Positions 32,241 through 44,954 of a stretch of DNA of 64,000 bases are shown one piece after another. Position 1 is the stretch's first letter. Every line of letters begins with the position of its first letter. The position numbers were made by a program, and so were the translations under genes. The notes under the pieces were generated by a model. That model was not told the origin of the DNA, did not search any database, and saw only the letters and a list, made by a program, of their open reading frames with translations. This stretch comes from Pleurodeles waltl (lineage: Eukaryota; Chordata; Amphibia; Caudata; Salamandridae): NCBI RefSeq assembly GCF_031143425.1, contig NC_090443.1, forward strand, positions 1,060,686,423 to 1,060,750,422. Direction: 5' to 3'.

Positions 32241-35201
32241 TGAAGATGCAGCTGTGCACTGATGAGGTCACTGCCTGTGTCAGTGTCACCTTGGTGACTC
32301 CATATGCCAGGAGAGGGCCGCTGTGCATTAAGCCATGTGTTGAGCACCAAAGTGTGCTTGCTGAACCCATACCACCATGCTGTGGTGAATCTGTATGCTA
32401 CAGAGGAGCTCTGAAGAAGTTGCTACTTTGAGAGGAGCTGAGATTTACAATCATCTTGTTAGGGGTGCTTGTGCTGGAGGAGCCGGTGTCTGTATTATCC
32501 TGTACTGTGACAACCCCATATGTCAGGAGGGGCTGTCAGTACCAACATAACCAGAAAACTGGTCCACCACCCGAAGGAAATACTAGGACTATGTAGGCAG
32601 GTTGGACCCGGACTGCGAGGGAACTACCCCTGACTCACCACTGAGGACTGCCAAGGATGACGTTGCACCCTTGCTGGCTCCAGTCAGGAGCTGAAGGAAT
32701 GGTTCCCCTCCCCACTCGCTGGGTGGAGCCAACTTACCTTGTCTTCACAAGCTGATAGCCGCACGGACAACTGGGAGAGTCTGCAGGCAGCCCGACTTCT
32801 AGGAGCAGAAAAGGACCCATGGGTGCTCGGGCTGAGGGCACCCATTTTGCCACTGAGCTCTTCCATGCTATGAAAGCGGGTATGTTGTGAACTGGGCTGC
32901 TTGGCCCCTGTGGGACTTGGTGCTAACAGTGCTGCGGTAGCATACACACTTTTGACTAATACCTGAATAGAAAAAGAGGAACCCTTGAGTACGGCCTAAC
33001 AGTGAGCATTCTATAGATGCAGCCACCAAAAATGGGGAATAACTCCGAACACATTACATGCAGGAGAATGGGACAATGATTTGCCTACCAGCTACTAGAG
33101 ACCCCACCTCAAGGGTATTGTATTTTTGCTAACGAATATCATATTCCTTTGCATGTGTAGTGTTAGAAACTAAATGTGTGTCTGATCTTCACACATTCTG
33201 CTATTTAAAGTGTCCATGCTTTAATCGGAACATCTCTGAGTTAGTGCATGAACTGCAGACAGCACAGCTTACTACTGGAGCAGTGGTCACCAGAAGCCCA
33301 CATATCCAGAGAACCATTCTCAGAGTCAGTCACCAAGACTAAGGGCATATCATGAACCTGTGCGCTAGCGCAGTGCAGAGCTGTGTCTGGTATCACACAT
33401 TCTGCTGTTTAAAGTGCCCACGCTTTCATCTGAACATCTCTGAGTTAGTGCATGAGCTGCAGGCAGCACGGCTCATTACTGAAGTAGTAGCAGGGCATGT
33501 TTCCAAGATCACACAATCTGCAGCACGTGCTAAAACAGGCCCACAATGGTAAACCTTAGTGCTCCTGCAGCAGCTCAGGTGGTTTGTTAACCATCACACA
33601 GTTACACATTCTCTCTGAACCTTCTGGCTGGATGGTTTGGACACTTCCCAGAACCCACCAGTGGTCGCATCACAAGCCATTTCTTCGGAACTCCTCTGTG
33701 ACTTGCAATATCCTTATGATGTATGTTGGGATGTACTTCATTCCTTATATAAATGGTGTTTGAATGCCATATTTTTTTCAGATGCTGTTAAGGCCTCATT
33801 ATTCTGCCACCCTATCACATAGCGTGTGCACTAATTTAGAAACAGAGAGTTAGTGCATCCTCACCACCCACCCCAGCACCGCAGCACTGGAGCTGGTGAC
33901 AGCATCTACCGCCCTGAGCTTCACAGCTCTATTATCCGAAGTGCTATAACTCATGGACTTACCATACCTCTTGTAGAATATATGATTCCTTCAAAAATGG
34001 GTACAGAGCTACCTTATGTGCCTTGTGCACAGTCACAAACATGGAATCATGGTATGGTCCTATATTTCTGTACCTGACAGGTCACTGACCTGCAGCATAG
34101 GCACACAATGACATAGGACACTGACCTAAAGGTGACAGAGGCAGTCACAGGTTTCAGCACTAACACAATGCAGTTGTAGACAGTCTCACAATTTGTGCAA
34201 GGGTACTGGAAGGATGAAAAGCCAAGTTATTTCTGTCAGGATTATGACGCACACTTGCCAATAGCACACATGTTAGCGGCAAGCACACAACCCACTATTA
34301 CTGTGTCAGTGTCCCCCTCGCTTGCTCAATTAAAGTCTGCCTCTGACTACACAGCCATTGACACTCATTGCCATGTCACATATTTACTAGCTTCTACCAA
34401 CCTTGTGGGGAACTGCCCTGTGCCAGGAGCCTGGATGACACCTCAGATGTTGGTGCGGTACATATCCCAGCTGATGGGTCTGTGGGTATCTCTGTGCTGC
34501 CCTAATATAGAGATCCCCTCTCCATGGCTCCACACTGATCCTTGTCACAACCAGTCATGTCCCATGGGTTCCCCCCTCTGCACCCCAGGTGCGAGTCTGT
34601 AGGGAATCACTAGAGGGACCAATTAAGAATTGTGCTCACACCTGCAATAAACTTTGAGTAGAATGATTATTTGAATGAAGCTAGCTGAGCACAATGTTGT
34701 AATTTGATGTAAATATTGAGATTGTGCACAGAAACTGTCTGTGGGTCAGAGTGGACCTCAGCGTCTTGGTTGATTTTAGATGGTTGCATCTGACCAAGAA
34801 CGAAATCTTTTCCAGTTTCTATGTCTGGCGCTGGCCAACTTGCGTTCAGTTAAATAAACAATTTGTCCAATCTGTCCTCTCTCCTAGTTAAGTAGAAAAA
34901 CAGTATGAGTTACTTCTACCATCTCCATATCATAAAACTAATGGCGGGAGGCTGAGCCCACTCCTTGCACATTTCAAAGACCACCGGGTGTGGGGCAAGC
35001 ACCGGTCAAGGCACATGGACCAACCCAGGTCCACCTCTCATGGTGTAATGTCCTCCTTACGGAAGAGGCAATAGAAGGGTGGCATAACTCCTGGCAAGTT
35101 GCACTATGGAGACACCATTGTACCCTGCACCAGTTTTTAGAGATAATTCAAAGGAGCACGGCTGTAACTTTACAACCTAACATTTCTGAGCAACCAAAAG
35201 T
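32241..35201. other. unassigned non-coding DNA with one local duplication
   Basis: No gene is recognised. A segment of about 110 bp is duplicated at 33178-33290 and 33388-33490 (shared 'cacacattctgct.tttaaagtg' and 'acatctctgagttagtgcatga'). The rest shows only short frames. Confidence 0.45.
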
Positions 35202-35206
35202 GTGAC

Positions 35207-38190
35207 TGTAGGAAAGTACCTTCTTGCCTGGCATGTTACCCCCATATTTCACTGTATATACGTTGTTTTAGTCTATGTGTCACTGGGACCCTGCCAGGCA
35301 GGGCCCCAGTGCTCATAAGTGTGCCTGAATGTGTTACCTGTGTAGTGACTAACTGTCTCACTGAGGCTCTGCTAACCAGAACCTCAGTGGTTATGCCCTC
35401 TCTACTTTCTAAATTGTCACTAACAGGCTAGTGACCAATTTCACCAATCTACATTGGCATACTGGAAAACCCTTATAATTCCCTGTTATATGGTACTGAG
35501 GTACCCAGGGTATTGGGGTTCCAGGAGATCCCTATGGGCTGCAACATTTCTTTTGCCACCCATAGGGAGATCTGACAATTCTTACACAGGCCTGCCAGTG
35601 CAGCCTGAGTGAAATAACGTCCACGTTATTTCACAGCCATTTACCACTGCACTCAAGTAACTTATAAGTCACCTATATGTCTAACCTTCACCTGGTGAAG
35701 GTTGGGTGCAAAGTTACTTAGTGTGTGGGCACCCTGGCACTAGCCAAGGTGCCCCCACATTATTAAGGGCAAATTCCCCGGACTTTGTGAGTGCGGGGAC
35801 ACCATTACACGTGTGCACTATACATAGGTCACTACCTATGTATAGCGTCACAATGGTAACTCCGAACATGGCCATGTAACATGTCTAAGATCATGGAATT
35901 GTCACCCCAATGCCATTCTGGCATTTGGAAGACAATTCCATGATCCCCCGGGTCTCTACCCAGAACCAGGGTACTGCCAAACTGCCTTTCCGGGGTCTCC
36001 ACTGCAGCTGCTGCTGCTGCCAACCCCTCAGACAGGTTTCTGCCCTCCTGGGGTCCAGGCAGCCCTGGCCCAGGAAGGCAGAACAAAGGATTTCCTCTGA
36101 GAGAGGGTGTGACACCCTCTCCCTTTGGAAATAGGTGTGATGGCTGGGGAGGAGCAGCCTCTGGAAAGGCTTTGATGGGCACAGATGCTGCCCATCTCTG
36201 CATAAGCCAGTCTACACAGGTTCAGGGATCCCCCAGCCCTGCTCTGGCGCGAAACTGGACAAAGGAAAGGGGAGTGACCACTCCCCTGACCTGCACCTCC
36301 CAGGGGAGGTGCCCAGAGCTCCTCCAGTGTGCCCCAGACCTCTGCCATCTTGGAAACAGAGGTGTTGCTGGCACACTGGACTGCTCTGAGTGGCCAGTGC
36401 CATCAGGTGACGTCAGAGACTCCTTCTGATAGGCTCTTACCTTTCTTACTAGCCTATCCTCCTTCCTAGGTAGCCAAACCTCCTTTTCTGGCTATTTAGG
36501 GTCTCTGCTTTGGGGAATTCTTCAAATAACGAATGCAAGAGCTCATCAGAGTTCCTCTGCATCTCCCTCTTCACCTTCTGCCAAAGGATCGACCGCTGAC
36601 TGCTCAGGACGCCTGCAAAACCGCAACAAAGTAGCAAAGACAACTACTGCAACCTTGTATCGCTTCATCCTGCCGGCTTTCTCGACTGTTTCCTGTTGGT
36701 GCATGCTCTGGGGGTAGCCTGCCTCCTTTCTGCACCAGGAGCTCCAAAGAAATCTCCCGTGGGTCAACGGAATCTTCCCCCTGCAACCGCAGGCAACAAA
36801 AGACTGCATCACCAGTCCTCTGGGTCCCCTCTCAGCATGACGAGCGTGGTCCCTGGAACTCAGCAACTCTGTCCAAGTGACTCCCACAGTCCAGTGACTC
36901 TTCAGTCCAAGTTTGGTGGAGGTAAGTCCTTGCCTCCCCGCGCTAGACTGCATTGCTGGGTACCGCGTGATTTGCAGCTGGTCCGGCTCCTGTGCACTCT
37001 TCCAGGATTTCCTTCGTACACAGCCAAGCCTGGGTCCCCGAAACTCTGCCCTGCAGTGCACCACCTTCTGAGTTGTCCTCCGGCGGCGTGGGACCCCCTT
37101 TTCTGACTTCGGGTGGACTCCGGTTCACTCCTCTTCTAAGTGCCTGTTCCGGTACTTCTGCGGGTGCTGCCTGCTTCTGTGAGGGCTCCCTGACTTGCTG
37201 GGCGCCCCTCTGTCTCCTCATCCAAGTGGCGACATCCTGGTCCCTCCTGGGCCACAGCAGCATCCAAAAACCCTAACCGCGACCCTTGCAGCTAGCAAGG
37301 CTTGTTTGTGGTCTTTTTGCGTGGGAACACCTCTGCAAGCTTCTTCACGACGTGGGACATCCATCCTCCAAAGGGGAACTTCCTAGTCCTCTTCGTTCTT
37401 GCAAAACACCAAGCTTCTTCCATCCAGTGACAGCTTCCTTGCACCCTCAGCTGGCATTTCCTGGGCTCCTGCCCACTCTCGACACTGTTGCGACTCTTGG
37501 ACTTGGTCCCCTTGTCCTACAGGTACACAGGTCAGGAAATCCACTGTTGTTGCATTGCTGGTGTTGGTTTTCCTTGCAGAATCCCCCTATCACGACTTCT
37601 GTGCTCTCTGGGGGCTGTAGGTGCACTTTACACCTACCTTACAGGGTCTTGGGGTGGGCTATTTTTCTAACCCTCACTGTTTTCTTACAGTCCCAGCGAC
37701 CCTCTACAAGCTCACATAGGTTTGGGGTCCATTCGTGGTTCGCATTCCACTTTTGGAGTATATGGTTTGTGTTGCCCCTATACCTATGTGCTCCTATTGC
37801 AATCTATTGTAACTTTACACTGCTTGCATTACTTCCTTTTGCTATTACTGCATATTTTTGGTATTGTGTACATATATCTTGTGTATATTTGGCATCCTCA
37901 TACTGAGGGTACTCACTGAGATACTTTTGGCATATTGTCATAAAAATAAAGTACCTTTATTTTTAGTATATCTGTGTATTGTGTTTTCTTATGATATTGT
38001 GCACTTGACACCAGTGGTATAGTAGGAGCTTTGCATGTCTCCTAGTTCAGCCTAAGCTGCTCTGCTATAGCTACCTTCTATCAGCCTAAGCTGCTAGAAA
38101 CACCTCTTCTACACTAATAAGGGATAACTGGACCTGGCACAAAGTGTAAGTACCTCTGGTACCCACTACAAGCCTTGCCAGCCTCCTACA
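35207..38190 (+). mobile_element. solo LTR of the same gypsy family
   Basis: This is a complete LTR of 2984 bp in plus orientation, TGTAGG...CCTACA. It is flanked by perfect 5-bp duplications GTGAC (35202-35206 and 38191-38195). It is collinear with both provirus LTRs in reverse. It has no internal region, so it formed by recombination between two LTRs. A sense AATAAA is at 37945-37950, about 240 bp before the end. The conserved 57-bp hairpin is at 35889-35945. Several open frames of 60-206 codons overlap it in different registers and are not conserved among LTRs. Confidence 0.95.
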
Positions 38191-38195
38191 GTGAC

Positions 38196-38756
38196 ACATT
38201 CTCCAACAAAGTTCAAAACCTACCAAGGTCTAGATTACTTAGAATCCAGACACTGCACGTTCATCTAACCTGCACTTACCAACCCGTAATAAATCAATCA
38301 ACCTGAAAATCCAAACTAATAATCCTACAAGCTGAACTGTGGCTCCTAAAAATATATTTAAACCATTGTATCCACTCAAAGTTTTTAGATCCTGAGATCA
38401 AGGTGTCACAAGGGTCCTTTAGCCCCCCCCCAGGTGGCACCCCTGTCATAGCTTAGTTTCACAGTTTATGCCTTTTATATTTTTATATGTTTTTATTCAT
38501 ATTTTTCAGCGAGCCTGCTTTTAGCATGGGGTGTATGTATTTTATCAGCTGCCTCTTCTAGGAAGAAAGTATTTACCCTGCACATTTTATCAGCCTTGTA
38601 CAACATGTTATCTGTACCTTTTTCCAAGGCTGCCATGTGCATTACATGATATGCTAACTAGTATTACCACCCCAGGAGCCAGTTTCTATCCTTGTGACAC
38701 TGCATTACATCAGAACTATTCTCCAAACACGCTATGGGTTATTGTAGAAACAACAC
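38196..38756. other. non-coding stretch, nothing recognised
   Basis: Between the solo LTR and the next MITE. No gene or repeat family is recognised. Confidence 0.45.
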
Positions 38757-38759
38757 ATA

Positions 38760-39414
38760 GGACCAGATTTACAAAGCCCTAGCACCACTTTAGCACTTTA
38801 TCACTTTAAGTGACACTCTGGTGGTGCTATTCACTGCACCATTTTTGCAAGGAGGCATTAAGCCACTCTTTGTGGCCTCACGCCTTCTTGTAAATATGGG
38901 CCCCTCCGATGCAGTTTTCTGTGGCAGAGGAGCAAGCAATGGCTGTTGCTGTGGGTGTTCCACTGCAGCACCCATTGCTTTTGATGCTGCCCAAGTTTAT
39001 TAGAAATCCTACATCTGTGGCAGTGTAGAAAACTAATGCCACCTCAGAGGTGGCGTTATCATGGCGCAACGAGGAGGAATATTTTTATTCCTCCTTCTTT
39101 GTGCTTTTTCTATGTGTGGTGCATTCTGCAGCACACAAAGAAGTGCCAAATCACCATTGTAGATTGTTTATGTTCAGGAATGGAGACCTTCCTGCACATA
39201 AGCAATCACACCCCTCAATGCAGACATCCTTGCACAATGATGCATAGATGCCTGCGTTGGCACTGGCAGCTAAATTTAGCACCGGCGCAGGAGGGAAACC
39301 CAGGGGTGCACAGTATTTTTGTAAATACGGCTCATCCCAGCGCTTCAAAAGTAGTGCATCGCTGTACATTTTTTCACAGTGTCGCACTGCACCACTTTTT
39401 TGTAAATCTGGGCC
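38760..39414. mobile_element. Harbinger-type MITE
   Basis: The left end is GGACCAGATTTACAAA. The right end, on the other strand, is GGCCCAGATTTACAAA. ATA flanks both sides (38757-38759, 39415-39417). The 655-bp interior has no coding frame. The TIR resembles that of the Harbinger element at 16890-20701 (GGGCCAGATGTAT), so that family may have moved it. Confidence 0.75.
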
Positions 39415-39417
39415 ATA

Positions 39418-41273
39418 GTTTCAAGGAGGGTAGACGGCATTCTGGTCATGACAGTCCTGTGACTCATAACACATGGCCAACAGCTTTGCTGATCCTGGCT
39501 CTGACTCTTCTGCTTCCGGTGAGGTTTCCCATCCAGCCAACAGGCAGACCACTGATATTCTATTCAGGTATGGGGCTGGGGCTAATCCTTTATGTTGCGC
39601 CACACAGAGGGTTAGAACCATTATGCTCTCAGATCTAGACATAGGGTATTAGTAGGAACCACATAAAATAGTGGGGTTATTTATATCCTTCACTTTGACT
39701 GTAATGTTGGTTACCTTGCTATGTTTCATCTGACTAATTATCGCAGCACATGCTTTTTTAACACTAGGATGCAATTGCTTCAATAAATACACTGAAATCC
39801 AGTGTGCATTTTGTGTCTTGCCTTGGCATGCAGGAGAAATCGAGTGAAAGGGGTATGATCTGTTTCCACAGCTTCCCTGAGGAGTTAGAAGTGTCAGGTC
39901 CAGGTCACCACAAATCACCTCACACCCCGGCAGATTTGGAGGTTTGAGTGAGGCACTGCAAGCTAGCCAGGAGTTAGGCCGAAAGCTGCGAAGCAACGTG
40001 GGTTGTACCCAGACTTCCACGTATGGTGGTGCTGCCGTCCTAAACATGCTGTCTTATTACCAAAATAGGAACTGCATAACAGAAGAGCCTGACAATGATG
40101 GTTTACCACCCACAAGAGTAGAATGATTCCAGAGATTCAAAGAGAACCCTTATCCTCTTCTAAGCTGCCATTTCGGCAGCCACCATAGCTCAAGAAGAGA
40201 ATGAGAAAGAGGAGGATGAACAGATTCTTGGTACTCAGGAAACATCTCAAGAAAGGCCTTGAGGCTGGCCAGCAGTTTCTCTCCTAGAAACAGCAACTGA
40301 TGCATAAATATTTGTCCAGGCTCTTCTCTACCCACATTGCAGCATACAAGTACCCCAGTTGACACCTCTTCTCCACCATCCAACTCAAGTGCAACTCTTG
40401 CCTTCTCTTCATCTACTGAGCGAGAAATGACTGGTGAGGGGTTTCTTACACCTAATAATCAATTCCCTTCCGCAGCCTCCCAGATGGGTTCCCTCTTTAT
40501 AATGCACGAACTGCTGGCATTGTTAGACACATACATGCAGGATGATGACATCAAAGCATGTAAGACTTTGAGAAGTTGTAGCATGGACATCTTCATTCCT
40601 CGATGGAGTAGGATGGAAACCAAGTCTTGGTTGTGTAGATTATACAGACACAATGCTTCAGGTGCATGTGCCTACCTGGAGTGTCAACTTATACATGTCA
40701 GTCTATCGAGGCCCAACACCACCCACTAAGACTCACCATTCCCTTATACCCTAACAAAAACCCATCTGCACTCCCCACAAAGACACCATTCCACAGTTGT
40801 CCTTGGAGACGGACATCGACCAAAAACCCCATCAACCATCCACCCAACTCCTCACTGACCCAACCTCAAACAAAAATACACACACCCCAAGATGAATGCA
40901 AACATTGTTTGTGAATCTTAACGTATAACATCCAGTTTAACCTGCCGCCCTGGTGTGTCCTTTCAGGTATGCCTTGCTAAAGAACCTAATTGTACAGAAC
41001 CAGTTGTACTGCATCGTGCTCAGCAATTCCTTTTGATTGACATTTTTACTTACTTCAGCATAATTACACACACTCACAAAAGAGTAGCAACACGTGCAAG
41101 TTAAATGTGAAAATAAATGTGCTTATAAATAATTAAAGTAAATATTGTGATTGAATTTGAATGAACCCCTTTGCTGCCAGGCCTCCCACCCCCCACAGTG
41201 CTGAGCATCTTTGTGGCTATTTTGGGGTAGGTGGTAGTTAGGTCCTTAGAACATTTTGTCCACAAAACCTATC
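39418..41273. other. unassigned DNA including a dispersed repeat
   Basis: 39650-40070 is the second copy of the dispersed repeat seen at 30885-31310. The rest, including a 130-codon frame at 40337-40729 with Ser/Thr-rich then helical text (LFIMHELLALLDTYM), is not recognised. Confidence 0.4.
39650..40070 (+). repeat. dispersed repeat, related to 30885-31310
   Basis: Diverged second copy of the interspersed repeat. It has the same order of landmark words, beginning 'ggaaccacata', passing an AATAAA and ending 'ttaggccga'. The two copies lie in the same orientation, about 8.8 kb apart. Confidence 0.5.
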
Positions 41274-41278
41274 CACAC

Positions 41279-44200
41279 TGTAGGAGCCTGGCCTGGCTTG
41301 TAGTGGGTACCTTGGGTACTTACACCTTACACCAGGTCCAGTTATCCCTTGTTAGTGAATGTAGTAGTGTTCTAGCAGGTTAGGATGATAGAGGTAGCTA
41401 TAGCAGAGCAGCTTAGGCTGAACTAGGAGACATGCAAAGCTCCTGCAGTACCACTTATAGTCACACAGCACTTGCACACAAGTAAATACAATACTCAGGG
41501 GGTCATTCCGACCCCGGCGGGCGGCGGGCGCCGCCCGCCATGCGGTTACCGGCGAATGACCGCACCGCGGTCAAAAGACCGCGGCGGTCATTCTGACTTT
41601 CCTGCTGGGCGGGCGGGCGACCACCAAAAGGCCGCCCGCCCACCCAGCGGGAAAGCCCCAGCAACGATGAAGCCAGCTCCGAATGGAGCCGGCGGAGTTG
41701 CTGGTGTGCGACGGGTGCAGTGGCACCCGTCGCGATTTTCAGTGTCTGCTAGGCAGACACTGAAAATCATTATGGGGCCCTGTTAGGGGGCCCCTGCACT
41801 GCCCATACCTGTGGCATGGGCAGTGCAGGGGCCCCCAGGGGCCCCACAACACCCGTTCCCGCCATCCTGTTCCTGGCGGTTTTTACCGCCAGGACCAGGA
41901 TGGCGGGAAGGCGGTCGGAATCCCCATGGCGGTGCTGCGAGCAGCACCGCCATGGAGGATTCTTTGGGGCAGGGGTAATCCGGCGGGAAACCGCCGGTTG
42001 CCCTTTTCTGACCGCGGCTTTACCGCCGCGGTCAGAATTGCCCATGAAGCACCGCCAGCCTGTTGGCGGTGCTTCCGCGGCACTCTGCCCTGGCGGTTTT
42101 CAACCGCCAGGGTCAGAATGACCGCCTCAGTGTTACCAAAAATAAAGGCATTTATTTGGGTGACAAAGTACCAAAAATATCTTAAAGACATTACTCCTTC
42201 TGGAGGTAAGTATTATACAAAATATATACACTAGACACCAACATTAGACAAGTAAATAGTCATAGAACAATGCAAACTGTAGGAAATCCCATATAATGCA
42301 ATGGGAGAAAATAGGTCTAGGGGCAACACAAACCATATACTAAAAGAGTGGAATGTGAATCACGAATTCCCCCCTAGACAAGTGTAGTGTGTGCAGAATC
42401 ACTGGGAGAGTATGAATACAGTAAAGGTTGGTAAATTACCCTACCCCAGAGCCCAGAAAAGCAGGAGTAAAGTACTGCAAGTTTCATTACGACACACTAC
42501 ACCTCGTTTTTTGGATTTTGCAGCAGCCAACCAAGTCTGCAAAGAACAACTGCTGGATTATTGGACCTGAAGACCTGCAAAGGAAGGGGACCAAGTCCAG
42601 AAGTCCAAAGAAGTTCCAGGAAGTACGGGAGCCCCGGCCAACCCAGAAGAGGGTGCAAAAGAAGAGTCCCTTGTTAGTAGAAGACTGAAGAAATGCACCC
42701 TAGGAAGATGCCAGTGGGTTCCTGCATGATGCAAAAGATGTACCACAATGTGAGGATTGTTGCAGATGAGATTTCGTGTTGGAAGGTGCCAACAAGCCAT
42801 GGCTACGACAAAAGTGCATTTTTCATCAAAATGACGCTGGATGGACCCAGGAGGGACCTGGGGGCCTCAACTCTGTATGAGGAGGAAGAGGAAGCTCTCA
42901 GCACTTTAGAGAACCCTCAGGATGCCAGCAAGCACCCCCAGAAGCAGCAGGATCTGGGGTCAAAGGAGGTGCAAAATGTGGTTGATGCAGCACAACAAAA
43001 GAAGGTCCCACACCGCCGGAGAACAACTCAGCAAGTTGAGCATCGCAAGGTGGAGTACTGGGGACCTGGGCCAGACTGCATGAAGGAATTTTGCAAAGAG
43101 TGCACAGAGGCCTCAGGAAACAAAGAAGACACAATACACAGGGGTACTATAATTCTCAGGGAAGGCCATTTCTTAGCTCCTCCAAAATATGTCAGTAGGA
43201 CCTCAGGACAGTCTACGTTGATGATGTCCACCCTCTGTGTCCTTAGGAGCATGCTCGTCACCATGAGAGGAGTCCTACGGTACCAGTTGTCGCCTTGGAA
43301 GATGCCTGCTTGGAGCAGGGGAGTGGCTCCGTCACTCCACGGGAGATTTCTTTGGTCCTTCTGGTGCAGGATGAAGACATGGAGTCCCCAGAGCGTGCAC
43401 ACAAGGGAAACTGTTGCAGTTGCTGAATTGGAGCTGAGGTTGCTGAAGAAAAGTGTCTCTTGTAGACACTTTGTTGCAGTTACAGCGTTTCTTGGAGCAG
43501 GCTGCGGTTGATCCGAGGTCAGAAGAGTCTGAAGTTGTTGCAGAGGATTCCTGAAAGAAACTTGCAAGCAGAAGCTGAAGAGAACCCACAGGAGAGACCT
43601 TAAATAGCCCTGAGAGGGAGATTGGCTACCTTATTAGGTATGGACCTATCTTGAGGGGTCTCTGATGTCACCTGCTGGCACTGGCCACTCAGAGCCCTCC
43701 AGAGTGCCCCCACACCTTGCAAGCAAGATGGCTGAATTCTGGGACACACTGGAGGAGCTCTGGGCACCACCCCTGGAGTGGTGATGGACAGGGGAGTGGT
43801 CACTCCCCTTTCCCTTGTCCAGTTTCCCGCCAGAGCAGCGGAAAAGGGGTCCCTGAACTGGTGTAGACTGGTTTATGCAAGGAGGGCAACATCTGTGCCC
43901 TTCAAAGCATTTCCAGAGGCTGGGGCAGGATACCCCTCCCCAGCCTGTAACAACTATTTCCAACACCGTGCTCTCAGAGGAAATGCTTTGTTCTGCGTTC
44001 CTGGGACTGGGCTACCCAGACCCCAGGAGGGCAGGACCCTGTCTGTGAGGTGGCAGCAGCTGTAGCTGCAGTACAAGTCTCAGAGAGCTGGTTTGGCAGT
44101 ACTGGGGGTCCATAGTGGAGCCCCCAGGATGCATGGAATTGCCTCCCCAATAACAGATTTGGAATAGGGGGACAATTCCATGATCTTAGACTTGTTACAT

Positions 44201-44951
44201 GGCCGTATTCGGAGTGACCATTGTGAAGCTACATATGGGTATTGACCTATATGTAGTGCACGCGTGTAATGGCGTCCCCGCACTCACAAAGTCCGGGGAA
44301 ATGGGCCTGAACTGTGTGGGGGCACCTTTGCTAGTGCAATGGTGCCCTCAGACTTAGTAACTTTACACCTAATCTTCAGCAATTGAGGGTTAGACATATA
44401 GGTGACTTATAAGTTACTTAGGTGCAATGAAAATGGCTGTGAAATAGTGTGTGCACTACTTCACGCAGGCTGCAATGGCAGTCCTGTATAAGGGTTTGTC
44501 TGAGCTCCCTATGGGTGGCAAAAGAAATGCTGCAGCCCATATGGATCTCCTGGAACCCCAATGCCCAGGGAACCTAGGTACCATATACTAGGGACTAATA
44601 AGGGGGGGTCCAGTTTGCCAACTGAAATTGGTAAATGAAGTCACTGGCCTACAGTGACAAATATAAAAGCAGAGAAAGCATAGGCACTGAGGTTCTGGTT
44701 AGCAGAGCCTCAGTGACACAGTTAGGCACTACACAGGCATACATATTAGGCCACAAACTATGAGCACTGGGGTCCGGGCTAGCAGGAGTCCGGTGAGACA
44801 GGAAAAACACACTGACATATAGGTTTTTATCTATGAGCACTGGGGTCCTGGCTAGCAGGATCCCAGTGACACAGTAAAAACACACTAACACACACTCATA
44901 AACAGGCCAAAAGTGGGGGTAACCATGCTAGAAAGAGGCTACTTTCTCACA
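41279..44951 (-). mobile_element. third LTR locus of the family, diverged, with nested MITE
   Basis: In minus orientation it is collinear with the provirus LTRs from TGTAGGAGCCTGGCC (41279) to about ...CTCACA (44951). Without the 632 bp of MITE plus duplicated target it is about 3.04 kb. It is the most diverged of the four LTRs. The conserved hairpin is at 44128-44185. No matching 5-bp flanks are found. The right edge abuts the minisatellite, which may have erased one. The 272-codon frame at 42693-43511 runs antisense to the LTR and is not shared by the others. Confidence 0.85.
41499..42125. mobile_element. GC-rich MITE nested in the LTR
   Basis: The left end is GGGGTCATTCCGACCC. The right end, on the other strand, is GCGGTCATTCTGACCC. 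CTCAG flanks both sides (41494-41498, 42126-42130). The other LTRs of the family show the uninterrupted site. The 627-bp element is very GC-rich and built of inverted words (gcggcggtcattctgac, ggcggttttcaaccgcc). There is no coding frame. Its ends resemble those of the palindromic element at 53310-53500. Confidence 0.85.
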
Positions 44952-44954
44952 GTA

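Noticed and set aside
31638..32243. 201-codon frame with His/Thr-rich text
   Set aside because: It crosses a degenerate CA tract inside a MITE. The composition reflects the tract.
40337..40729. 130-codon frame, possibly a Harbinger Myb-like remnant
   Set aside because: The text is Ser/Thr-rich with one helical part but has no clear domain and no element ends around it. Support is too weak.
42693..43511. 272-codon frame in the third LTR locus
   Set aside because: It runs antisense to the LTR and is not open in the other three LTRs.
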